Source: G963667915 sp965197385
GTDB taxonomy: Bacteria > Acidobacteriota > Vicinamibacteria > Vicinamibacterales > UBA823
Reading direction: 5' to 3'
Length of the DNA: 64,000 bases
Assembly: GCA_965197385.1 (NCBI GenBank)
Contig: CBDANA010000008.1
Span: forward strand, 124,001 to 188,000
The translations under genes and the position numbers were made by a program. The notes beneath the pieces were generated by a model. The model did no database searches and was not told the origin of the DNA. It saw only the letters and a program-made list of their open reading frames with translations. Of this stretch, positions 24,642 through 31,771 are shown one piece after another. Every line of letters starts with the position of its first letter. The first letter of the stretch is position 1.

Positions 24642-26704
24642 GAATCCAGCTGTCCTGGCTCGGCGATTTCGTCGCGGTTCCAGTCGACGTGACAGCGCTC
24701 GCGGACGGACTCGACATGCGGGGCTTCGAGGTGGTCGCGACCGAGCCGGCGCCGCCGGGCAGCTCGGCCGGCGACGCCGTCCTGGATCTCGAAATCACGA
24801 CGAACCGGCCTGACTGCCTGAGCGTCATCGGCATCGCGCGCGAAGTCGCGACGATGTATCGCGCCGCGCTCACGGTCACCCCACCCGAGGCGGTGCCCCC
24901 GGCCGCTGGGCTGCCCGAGCTCTCGGTCACCCTGGAGGATCCCGAGCTGTGCCCGCGCTACGCCGCGGCGGTCGCCGAGGTCACGATCGGCCCGTCGCCC
25001 GCGTGGCTGACGCGGCGCCTCGAGGCGGCCGGCGTCAGAGCCATCAACAACATCGTCGATGTGACCAACTACGTGCTGGTCGAGCTGGGGCACCCGATGC
25101 ACGCCTTCGACTTCGACCGGCTGGGTGGCGGGGAGCTGCGTATCCGGCGCGCCCGCCCGGGCGAGCGCCTTCGCACCCTGGATGGCCAGAACCGGACGCT
25201 GACCGAGGACATGCTGGTCATTGCCGATGCCGAGCGACCGCAGGCGGTGGCCGGTGTTATGGGCGGTGCCGACTCGGAGGTCAACGGCGCCACCCGTATC
25301 ATCGCGCTCGAGAGCGCCTACTTCCAGCCGGTGTCGGTCCGACGCACGAGCAAGCGCCTCGCCCTGAGCACGGATGCGTCGTATCGGTTCGAGCGCGGCG
25401 CCGACGTGTCGGCGCCGGTGCGAGCCCTGGAGCGGTGCCGCGAGCTCCTGCGGCAGATCGGCGCCGCCAAGGCGGTCGGACCGGTCATCGATTGCTATCC
25501 GCAGCCCCGTACGCCGTCGCGGGTGCGGCTGCGCCACGCGCGCATCGGCCATCTGCTCGGCCCGACGATTGACGCCGCGTTCGTGACCGACGTTCTCGAA
25601 CGGCTCGGCTTCACGCCTCACGCCGCCGGGGACGGCGCGTGGGACGTGGAGGTGCCGCTGCGTCGGGTCGACGTATCGCGGGAAATCGACCTCATCGAGG
25701 AGATCGCCCGCCATTACGGCTACGACCGGCTGCCATCCACGTTTCCGGCGCTGGGCGAGCTGTCGCCCGCGCCGGATCCCCGGATCGGTCGAGATCGGCT
25801 GGTGCGCCGCCTAGCCGGCGCCGCCGGCTTTTCCGAGGCGGTGACCTTCGCCTTCATCGAGGCCGACACGGCCACCGCGTTCGCCGACGACGGGACCCCG
25901 CTGGCGGCGATCTCCAATCCGCTCTCCGCGCAGTTTTCCGTCCTGCGGCCGTCGCTGCTGCCCGGCGTTGTCACCTCGGTGGCCTACAATCGCCGGCGCG
26001 AGCGCCGGGACGTCAAGCTGTTCGAAGTGGCCACGCGGTTCACCCTTGAGGGCGAGACGCGCGCCGTCGCGCTTGCCTGGATCGGCGCCGGCGCGCCCGA
26101 CCACTGGAGCGCCAAGCTGCGAGCAGTCGACTTCTCCGACATCAAGGGCGCCGTGGAGCAGCTCTTGTCCGGCCTGGAGGTGGGTGCCCCCGCGTATCGT
26201 CCAGCCGCATGCGGATATCTGGCCCCGGGACGCGGGGCGACGGTCCACGCATCCGATGCGCCAGCAGCGCCTCGCCTAGGCGTGCTCGGCCAGCTCGCGC
26301 CGTCGGTTGCCGCTGGGCTCGGGCTGGAAGAGGCGGACGCGGTCTTCGTGGCGGAGCTCGACCTCGACGCAATCGCCGAGGCAGCGCCCGATCGCGGCGA
26401 CGTCCGGGTGACCCCGCTCCCACGCCATCCGTCCGTCGTACGAGATCTGTCGATACTCGTGGACACTGCCTTGCCTGCATCGACCGTTCGTGGCACGATC
26501 CGTGCGGCCGCCCCGGACACGCTGATCGCAGTCCGCGAATTCGACCGCTACACGGGGACAGGCATTCCTGACGGGTTGGTGAGCCTGTCCGTGCGGCTCA
26601 CCTTTCGCGCGCCCGATCGCACGCTGACCGACGCGGAGGTGCAGCAGGCGGTCGACGCCGCGGTTGCCGCACTGGCGACGAAGAACGACGCGCGATTACG
26701 CTAG
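24638..26704 (+). CDS. pheT: phenylalanyl-tRNA synthetase beta subunit, short form
   Basis: A 688-residue protein, about 100 residues shorter than the usual PheT. It starts MRIQLSWLGDFVAVPVDVTA and goes almost directly to VLDLEITTNRPDCLSVIGIA, so the EMAP/tRNA-binding domain normally inserted here is missing. The B3/4 editing domain (VTNYVLVELGHPMHAFD), the B5 domain, the core with RDRLVRRLAGAAGFSEAVTF and the C-terminal ferredoxin-like anticodon domain (PRHPSVVRDLSILVD) are present. The stop TAG at 26702-26704 is part of the CTAG flank of repeat copy B, so the repeat is placed exactly at the end of the gene. Confidence 0.96.
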   Translation: MRIQLSWLGDFVAVPVDVTALADGLDMRGFEVVATEPAPPGSSAGDAVLDLEITTNRPDCLSVIGIAREVATMYRAALTVTPPEAVPPAAGLPELSVTLEDPELCPRYAAAVAEVTIGPSPAWLTRRLEAAGVRAINNIVDVTNYVLVELGHPMHAFDFDRLGGGELRIRRARPGERLRTLDGQNRTLTEDMLVIADAERPQAVAGVMGGADSEVNGATRIIALESAYFQPVSVRRTSKRLALSTDASYRFERGADVSAPVRALERCRELLRQIGAAKAVGPVIDCYPQPRTPSRVRLRHARIGHLLGPTIDAAFVTDVLERLGFTPHAAGDGAWDVEVPLRRVDVSREIDLIEEIARHYGYDRLPSTFPALGELSPAPDPRIGRDRLVRRLAGAAGFSEAVTFAFIEADTATAFADDGTPLAAISNPLSAQFSVLRPSLLPGVVTSVAYNRRRERRDVKLFEVATRFTLEGETRAVALAWIGAGAPDHWSAKLRAVDFSDIKGAVEQLLSGLEVGAPAYRPAACGYLAPGRGATVHASDAPAAPRLGVLGQLAPSVAAGLGLEEADAVFVAELDLDAIAEAAPDRGDVRVTPLPRHPSVVRDLSILVDTALPASTVRGTIRAAAPDTLIAVREFDRYTGTGIPDGLVSLSVRLTFRAPDRTLTDAEVQQAVDAAVAALATKNDARLR

Positions 26705-26892
26705 CGGCCCGTGGTGAAAGTCCCGCGTCGCACCGAGGGCCCGCTAAGATTATGCTGAAGCCGCGGTCGGCCCGAGGTAGGCGCGAGGAGGGAGAATACC
26801 GGGAGTATTTGACCGATCGTGGACAACGCCCAGCGCCGCCCATGGCGGGATGCATCGGCGGTCGAATGCAGCGGGACTTTCACCACGGACTG
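26705..26892 (+). repeat. MITE-like dispersed repeat, copy B (188 bp)
   Basis: Starts CGGCCCGTGGTGAAAGTCCC and ends with GGGACTTTCACCACGGACTG; flanks CTAG (26701-26704) and CCAG (26893-26896). The core has the same GGGAGAATACCGGGAGTATT hairpin as the other copies but an extra insertion near GTGGACAACGCCCAGC makes it longer. It separates pheT from the zapB-like gene. Confidence 0.85.
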
Positions 26893-26915
26893 CCAGCCAG
26901 AAGGGAACCTACTTC

Positions 26916-27188
26916 ATGGGCAAGAAGTCGCGTGCCGAACTCGAACCGATCGATCGACTCGAAGACAAGGTCAAGCAGCTCGTGGGCCTCGTCGAGCGGC
27001 TGCGAACCGAACAGGCACGCGCGGCCGACGAGAACGGACGGCTGACGAACGAGGTCGAGACGTTGCGGGCGCGTCTGGTGGACGCCGAACAGGCGGACAC
27101 CGACGTCACGGCACTGCGGGCTGAACGCGAGCAGATCCGGACGCGCGTCACGGACATGCTGGAACGACTGGACGCAGTCGATCTGTAG
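26916..27188 (+). CDS. ZapB-like coiled-coil division protein
   Basis: A 90-residue protein, MGKKSRAELEPIDRLEDKVK, that is one continuous heptad-rich coiled coil (LVGLVERLRTEQARAADENG, LTNEVETLRARLVDAEQ) ending MLERLDAVDL. Size, composition and position immediately before zapA agree with the ZapB/DUF904-type proteins that bind ZapA at the Z-ring. The ATG 26916 is preferred; the frame opens upstream inside repeat copy B but that stretch is repeat sequence. Coiled coils are hard to assign by motif, so the name rests mainly on context. Confidence 0.7.
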   Translation: MGKKSRAELEPIDRLEDKVKQLVGLVERLRTEQARAADENGRLTNEVETLRARLVDAEQADTDVTALRAEREQIRTRVTDMLERLDAVDL

Positions 27189-27237
27189 TGGTCCGCTCGC
27201 CGGCGCGCTGGCGGCGAGCCTCTCCAGGAGCGGTGTC

Positions 27238-27540
27238 GTGACCCAGAATGCTTCGAACGTCATCACCGTCGAAATCCACGGCAATCAATACCCGGTCCGC
27301 AGCCAGCTCGCCCGGCCCTACGTGACCAAGCTGGCCATCTACGTTGACGAGAAGATGACCGTCGCCGCCGAGGAGACCTCCACCAGCGACTCTCTCAAGG
27401 TGGCCGTACTCGCGGCGCTCAACATCGCCGACGAGTACTTCACGTGCCGTGACAGCGACGAATCCACGACCTCGGAAGTGCTGAAGCGGACGGCGGCGCT
27501 CGAGGCCTTGATCGACCGTACGCTGGCGCCGGACTCTTAG
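27238..27540 (+). CDS. zapA: cell division protein ZapA
   Basis: A 100-residue protein starting at GTG 27238 (GAGCGGT nearby). It shows VITVEIHGNQYPVRSQ, then YVTKLAIYVDEKMTVAAE and LKVAVLAALNIADEYF, the usual ZapA beta-hairpin and helix, followed by a shorter coiled coil. ZapA cross-links FtsZ filaments. The stop TAG (27538-27540) is the flank of repeat copy C. A probable 6S RNA follows, mirroring the zapA-ssrS order known in proteobacteria. Confidence 0.9.
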   Translation: MTQNASNVITVEIHGNQYPVRSQLARPYVTKLAIYVDEKMTVAAEETSTSDSLKVAVLAALNIADEYFTCRDSDESTTSEVLKRTAALEALIDRTLAPDS

Positions 27541-27713
27541 CAGCCCGTGGTGAAAGTCCCGCGTGGCACCGAGACCCCGCTGAACCAAAGCCGCGGCCGG
27601 CCCGAAGGAGGCGCGAGGAGGGAGAATACCGGGAGTACCCGACCGACAACGCCAGCGCCGCGGGGCGGGATGCCTCGGCGGTTCGAATGCAGCGTGACTT
27701 TCACCACGGGCTG
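27541..27713 (+). repeat. MITE-like dispersed repeat, copy C (173 bp)
   Basis: Starts CAGCCCGTGGTGAAAGTCCC and ends GTGACTTTCACCACGGGCTG. The left flank TTAG contains the zapA stop codon; the right flank is TTCG. The hairpin core GAGAATACCGGGAGTA is kept, but TTTGACCGACGAG is altered to CCCGACCGACA, showing divergence between copies. Confidence 0.85.
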
Positions 27714-27731
27714 TTCGCCCCGTCGCCGCGC

Positions 27732-27760
27732 TTGCCACTCCCGGACGTTCGTTCTAAGAT
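27732..27760 (+). promoter_or_regulatory. candidate promoter of the 6S RNA
   Basis: TTGCCA (27732-27737) and TAAGAT (27755-27760) are 17 bases apart, placing a start near 27767. The distance to the closing stem of the predicted RNA (about 27820) would leave an extra 5' tail, so the real promoter could be another one; TTGACG at 27793 has no matching -10. Confidence 0.35.
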
Positions 27761-27814
27761 CCAGGGTGAGACATAATCGATTCGCGATACGGTTGACGAG
27801 ACGAGATAGGATGG

Positions 27815-28003
27815 AGCTTGAGTTCCCTGCTTTGTTCGTGATGGTTCGGAGGCTCGGTTGAGCCAACGTTACCTCAAAGTGAATCGCGACACTGCGTGGT
27901 GTGCATACCTCCGAGCGAGGCAGCCTAAAGTGCGGATGGACACAGCGATTCCACCTGCTGCACGCAGGTTCATCCGACCTCCCCACACGGCAAAGCGGGG
28001 GCC
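27815..28003 (+). ncRNA. ssrS: candidate 6S RNA (ssrS)
   Basis: The interval downstream of zapA has no ORF but shows 6S-like order. A closing stem is formed by TTCCCTGCTTTGTTCGTG (from 27823) and CACACGGCAAAGCGGGG (to 28000). Then come TTGAGCCAACGTTACC on the 5' side and, on the 3' side, GTGTGCATACC, CCTCCGAG, AGCCTAAAGTGCGGA and GACACAGCGATTCC, ending in the hairpin ACCTGC-TGCAC-GCAGGT. These resemble the E. coli sequence (TGAGCCGATA, GAGCATGCTCGG, AGCCTTAAAACTGCG, GACACATTCACC). 6S RNA mimics an open promoter and sequesters housekeeping RNA polymerase. The ends are approximate. A covariance-model search would be decisive. Confidence 0.65.
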
Positions 28004-28088
28004 TTTCCTTCGCTGCGTTCGCCTCGCCTGACGCGCCGTTCCGCACACGACAACCACCCATCCAAGCATCCGCGCGGACCAGTTCCAG

Positions 28089-28258
28089 CAGCCCGTGGTG
28101 AAAGTCCAGCGTGGCACCGAGACCCCCCCCATCGAAGCCGCGGTCGGCCTGCAGCAAGGCGCGAGGAGGGAACATGCCGGGAGTATTTGACCGACGAGCA
28201 ACGCCGCGCGGCGGGATGCATCGACGGTCGAATGCAGCGGGACTTTTACCACGGGCTG
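28089..28258 (+). repeat. MITE-like dispersed repeat, copy D (170 bp)
   Basis: Starts CAGCCCGTGGTGAAAGTCCA and ends GGGACTTTTACCACGGGCTG, with flanks CCAG (28085-28088) and CTAA (28259-28262). The core hairpin is present as GGGAACATGCCGGGAGTATT. It ends only 6 bases before the thiL ATG, so it has replaced whatever promoter or leader thiL had, and its own right end may supply one. Confidence 0.85.
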
Positions 28259-28264
28259 CTAACC

Positions 28265-29311
28265 ATGCCTGACGCGAACCCCGCGGTCCCGGCGACTGCC
28301 GAGTCGGTCCGTGACCTCGGCGAACACCGGCTGCTCGATCGGATCCGAGCCAGGGTGCCGCCCGCGCCGCCGTGGGTCGCCGTGGGCATCGGGGACGACG
28401 CCGCCGTGGTCGAGCCAGTGCGCGGGGCGCTCGACGTCGTAACCACCGACGCGATGGTCGAGGGCGTGCACTTCGACCGCCGCTTCAGCTCGATGACCGC
28501 GGTCGGCCACAAAGCGCTCGCCATCAACCTCAGCGACCTCGCAGCCATGGGCGCGACACCCCGTGTGGCGCTGCTGTCGCTGGCCCTGCCCGGCGACCTG
28601 GCGGTCCACGACGTGGATCGCTTGCTGGACGGTCTGCTCGACCTGGCGGCCCGCCACTGTGTGGCGCTCGTGGGCGGCAACCTCACGCGCTCCCCCGGCC
28701 CGCTGTTCGTGGAAGTCACTCTCCTCGGATCGATCGGACGCCGCAAGGTGATGACGCGCAAAGGGGCGCGTCCCGGCGACGGGCTCTACGTGACAGGCGA
28801 GGTCGGCGGCGCGGCGGCGGGACTCGGCTGGCTGCAGCGCAATGCAAACGCCGGCAGCGGTGACGCCGCCCCCGACGGCCTCGCGGTGTGCGTCGATCGG
28901 CTGCTCCGACCGAGCCCCCGCGTGCGAGCCGGCACGCGCGTCGGCAGGAACCGGATCGTCCACGCCGCCATAGACCTCAGCGACGGTCTGGCCGATGGCG
29001 TCACTCAAATAACGCAGCCGTCCGGGCTTGGTGCGATCGTGGAGGCCGATGCCGTGCCCGTGTGTGACGGGGCACGGCGGTGGTTCGCGGCCGAACAACG
29101 TGACCCGGTGGAGGCGGCGCTGTCCGGCGGTGAAGACTACGAGTTGCTGTTTGCCGTCCCCGACCGGCCGCCGAGCGCCGTGCGCCTGCTCGGGCGCGTG
29201 ATCGCCCCGCTGCGGGTCACGCGGATCGGCGCCGTGACCGCCGAACCGGCGCTGCGCCTGCGTCGGTCCTCCGGCGATGCCCCGCTCCCTCGCGGGTTCA
29301 CGCACTTCTGA
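28265..29311 (+). CDS. thiL: thiamine-monophosphate kinase
   Basis: A 348-residue protein with the AIRS/PurM fold: VGIGDDAAVVEPVRGALDVV with the Mg-binding Asp pair, TTDAMVEGVHFDRRFSSMTA, VGHKALAINLSDLAAMGATP, VALVGGNLTRSPGPLFVEVT, LYVTGEVGGAAAGLGW, AIDLSDGLADGV and LSGGEDYELLF. ThiL phosphorylates thiamine phosphate to the active diphosphate. ATG 28265 is chosen because the upstream part of the frame (from 28187) is repeat copy D read through. An N-terminal SVRDLGEHRLLDRIRARV follows, as in other ThiL proteins. Confidence 0.95.
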   Translation: MPDANPAVPATAESVRDLGEHRLLDRIRARVPPAPPWVAVGIGDDAAVVEPVRGALDVVTTDAMVEGVHFDRRFSSMTAVGHKALAINLSDLAAMGATPRVALLSLALPGDLAVHDVDRLLDGLLDLAARHCVALVGGNLTRSPGPLFVEVTLLGSIGRRKVMTRKGARPGDGLYVTGEVGGAAAGLGWLQRNANAGSGDAAPDGLAVCVDRLLRPSPRVRAGTRVGRNRIVHAAIDLSDGLADGVTQITQPSGLGAIVEADAVPVCDGARRWFAAEQRDPVEAALSGGEDYELLFAVPDRPPSAVRLLGRVIAPLRVTRIGAVTAEPALRLRRSSGDAPLPRGFTHF

Positions 29312-29338
29312 TAGGCTGAGGTATGGGCCATCCTACGG

Positions 29339-29905
29339 ATGGCCGCATCTCTGATTGACAGACCCATGCTCGCGAGATCCTTCCGATGGCGGGTCGTTGT
29401 GACGGGGCTGGCCGTCTGCGCGGTCGTGGTCCTGGCCGACACGACGCTCCTCGATTCACGCTACGCCGCGCGACTGGCGCTGTTCCGGATCTCGACCGCG
29501 CCGCCGATACCTGGCGCGCGGCTCCGCTTCATCGCCACGGCGTACTGCAAGGGCACGATCACCCGCTCGGGTCTCCCGGTCCGCTCCGGCATCGCCGCGA
29601 GCGACCCCGCCCTGCTGCCGCTCGGATCGATCATCAGGGTGGACGCCGCGGGCCCGTACAACGGCCTCTATACGATTCTCGACACCGGCCCGGCGATTCA
29701 GGGACGGATGATCGACGTCTACATGTGGAGCTGCTACGAAGCGCTGGCGTTCGGCCGGCGGCCGATCGACATCACGATCCTCAGGCTCGGCTGGAAGCCG
29801 GTTGACAGCGCTCCGGACCGGATCGACGAGGCGTTCCAGCAGCGGTCAGAACGCTCGCGCCCGAAGCAGCTGTTCTCACGCCCCCTCACGTTGAATGAGC
29901 GGTGA
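29339..29905 (+). CDS. 3D domain (RlpA-like double-psi barrel) protein
   Basis: A 188-residue protein with an N-terminal membrane helix or signal (VVVTGLAVCAVVVLADTTLL) and a C-terminal 3D domain named for its three Asp: LRFIATAYCKGTITRSGLPV, RSGIAASDPALLPLGSIIRV, LYTILDTGPAIQGRMIDVYM. Related domains are found in lytic transglycosylases (MltA C-terminus) and in Bacillus stationary-phase wall proteins. No additional catalytic domain is present, so it may be a small cell-wall enzyme. An ATG at 29366 would also keep the signal helix. It ends 10 bases before the IS630 element. Confidence 0.82.
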   Translation: MAASLIDRPMLARSFRWRVVVTGLAVCAVVVLADTTLLDSRYAARLALFRISTAPPIPGARLRFIATAYCKGTITRSGLPVRSGIAASDPALLPLGSIIRVDAAGPYNGLYTILDTGPAIQGRMIDVYMWSCYEALAFGRRPIDITILRLGWKPVDSAPDRIDEAFQQRSERSRPKQLFSRPLTLNER

Positions 29906-29914
29906 AAAAGGCTG

Positions 29915-31027
29915 CTAGTGTGCTGTCTCTAACGCTTCTTTACAATGGCGCACCTTTCGGAGAATCGTGGCCGCGGGCGCCGTCCAAATGAAGGGCTCGG
30001 CCGAGCGGTTGTGGTGCGTCACATACTCTTCGATGGCACGAATCAGATCCGGCAGGCTCCGGAACGTGCCGCGGCGAATCCGTTTCCGAGTGATCTCCGC
30101 GAACCAGCGCTCGATCAAGTTGAGCCACGAGGCGCTTGTGGGGACGAAGTGACGGTAGTAGCGCGGGTGATCAGCGAACCACTGTTCGACTTTCGGATGC
30201 GTGTGCGTGCCGTAGTTGTCGAGAATGAGATGGATATCGCGCCGCTTGGGGACTGCGCGATGCAGCTGATTCAAGAAGGCCAGGAACTCCGTGTGCCGTT
30301 TCCGCGGCGCACACCGCGCGAGGACGGTGCCATCCAAGACGTTCAGCGCCGTAAACAGGTTTGTCGTGCCGTGACGGATATAGTCGTGCGTCTGGCGCGC
30401 GGGAATGCCCCTTCGCAACGGGAGCACCGGCGCGGTTCGATCCAGGGCCTGCACCTGCGGTTTCTCATCGACACAAAAGACCAAGGCGTTGTCGGGCGGA
30501 TGGAGGTAGACGCCCACGACATCCCGCAACTTCTTCACGAAGTTGGGATCGCGGCTGAGTTTGAAGGTTTCGACGCGATGCGGCTGCAACCCATGCGCGC
30601 GCCAGATGCGATGGACCACCGCGTGGCTGAGCCCTTGCGCCTTCGCCATCGTCCGCACGCTCCAGTGCGTCGCATCGGGCGGCGTCGTCTGCAAGGTCGC
30701 GTCGACCACGGCCGCGATGGCCTGGGCCGTCAGCGCGGGGCGTCGACCTGGCCGTGGGGCATCCTTCATCAGGCCGAGCACGCCGACCTGCTGAAAGCGA
30801 CGCCGCCACAGGTACACCGTCGGCCGGCTCACCCCGAACTCTTTCGCAATCGCATTAATGGGTTTGCCCTCACTCGCCGCGAGCACAATCATCGCGCGTG
30901 CCGACACGCGCTGCGGCGTCTTGCCGCTGCGCACCAGCGCCTCGAGCCCCGTGCGTTGCACCCGTGTAAGGGCCAATGCCTTCGCAGGGTTCCACATGCT
31001 GCGCACCATACGCCTTCTGTGGTACAT
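29915..31027 (-). CDS. IS630-family transposase
   Basis: A 370-residue protein. The N-terminal winged helix-turn-helix pair includes SARAMIVLAASEGKPINAIA, KEFGVSRPTVYLWRRRFQQV and the second HTH SVRTMAKAQGLSHAVVHRIW. The catalytic DDE residues are in LVFCVDEKPQVQALDRT, IHLILDNYGTHTHPKVEQWF and SASWLNLIERWFAEITRKRI. Length and spacing are those of an intact IS630 enzyme. ATG 31027 is used; ATG 31009 and 30997 are alternatives since the first lies in the terminal repeat. Confidence 0.92.
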   Translation of the reverse strand: MYHRRRMVRSMWNPAKALALTRVQRTGLEALVRSGKTPQRVSARAMIVLAASEGKPINAIAKEFGVSRPTVYLWRRRFQQVGVLGLMKDAPRPGRRPALTAQAIAAVVDATLQTTPPDATHWSVRTMAKAQGLSHAVVHRIWRAHGLQPHRVETFKLSRDPNFVKKLRDVVGVYLHPPDNALVFCVDEKPQVQALDRTAPVLPLRRGIPARQTHDYIRHGTTNLFTALNVLDGTVLARCAPRKRHTEFLAFLNQLHRAVPKRRDIHLILDNYGTHTHPKVEQWFADHPRYYRHFVPTSASWLNLIERWFAEITRKRIRRGTFRSLPDLIRAIEEYVTHHNRSAEPFIWTAPAATILRKVRHCKEALETAH

Positions 31028-31049
31028 TGTAAAGCTATTTACGTGACGC
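29918..31049 (-). mobile_element. IS630-family insertion sequence (1132 bp)
   Basis: The element lies between two TA dinucleotides (29916-29917 and 31050-31051), the target duplicated by IS630. Its ends share the inverted motif TTTACAATG (29939 region and, inverted, CATTGTAAA at 31025), though the outer 20 bases match poorly. It contains one transposase gene on the minus strand, whose TAG stop uses the left TA. The right flank begins inside a protein kinase gene fragment; the left flank is the end of the 3D-domain gene region, so the kinase N-terminal part is lost. Confidence 0.82.
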
Positions 31050-31055
31050 TACGCT

Positions 31056-31667
31056 GGGGTGTGGTCTACGAGATGGTCACTGGGAAGAAGGCGTTCGAGG
31101 GGACGAGCCGGGCGAGCTTGATTGCGGCGATTCTGGACCGTGACCCACCAGCACCGTCCACGCTGCAGCCGATCACGCCGCCGGCTCTGGACCGAGTCGT
31201 GAGGAAATGCCTCGCGAAGGACCTGGAGGACCGCTGGCAAACGGCACGGGACCTGCACGACGAATTGACGTGGATCGCCGAAGGAGATCGCATACGCCTC
31301 GTCCGCCGTGCGAGATGGTCCATATGAGATCTTCGTGACTCCATATCCCGACTTGAATCGCGAACACAAGGTGTCGGTACTGGGTGGGACTGAACCCGCA
31401 TGGTCAGCACGCGGAGATGAAATTTTTTGTCACGACGGCAATCGTTGGCAAGTGAGTGAAGTGTCTCGCGGAGAAGACTTCTCGGCAACGGTACCCCGCG
31501 AATTGTTTCAGACCGCCTTCGTCGACACCATGGCGCACTCGTGGAGTATCGCGCCAGATGGACGATTCCTGCTGATCAAGCCCAGCGCCGAAGAAGCTAA
31601 TCCGTTAGAGATCCGGGTCGTCCTCAACTGGCACCAGGAGCTGCTCGAGCGGGTGCCGGTCCCGTAG
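31056..31667 (+). pseudogene. remnant of a Ser/Thr protein kinase with TolB-like propeller
   Basis: The first part (to about 31310) reads GVVYEMVTGKKAFEGTSRAS, then ITPPALDRVVRKCLAKDLED and RWQTARDLHDEL, which is the C-lobe end of a PknB-type kinase. From 31308 a second frame gives YEIFVTPYPDLNREHKVSVL, GGTEPAWSARGDEIF, WSIAPDGRFLLIKPS and IRVVLNWHQELLERVPVP, the final propeller repeats and tail of the kinase-TolB fusion proteins abundant in Acidobacteriota. The kinase N-lobe, the active site and most of the propeller are missing, and the two parts are in different frames, so the gene is dead. IS630 marks its left edge. Confidence 0.75.
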
Positions 31668-31670
31668 GGC

Positions 31671-31715
31671 AACTGGTTCGAGGAACTCCAGGCGCGGGTG
31701 CCAACGGGACGGTAG
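31671..31715 (+). pseudogene. second kinase-propeller C-terminal tail
   Basis: Directly after the stop of the kinase remnant, 15 codons read NWFEELQARVPTGR then TAG, the same kind of tail as NWHQELLERVPVP just before it. It looks like the 3' end of another gene of the same family, left by recombination between paralogous gene ends. A near-identical copy is at 32741-32785. Confidence 0.55.
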
Positions 31716-31771
31716 GCCGTCGGGTCGTCGGTGGTTGAGTCGGAAACTTGGTGTGCGTAGAAGGAGGCCCC

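Noticed and set aside
26850..26915. Protein-coding reading of the MITE-like repeat
   Set aside because: Short frames in both strands of the repeat are not kept between copies in length or frame, so they are structure-driven artefacts.
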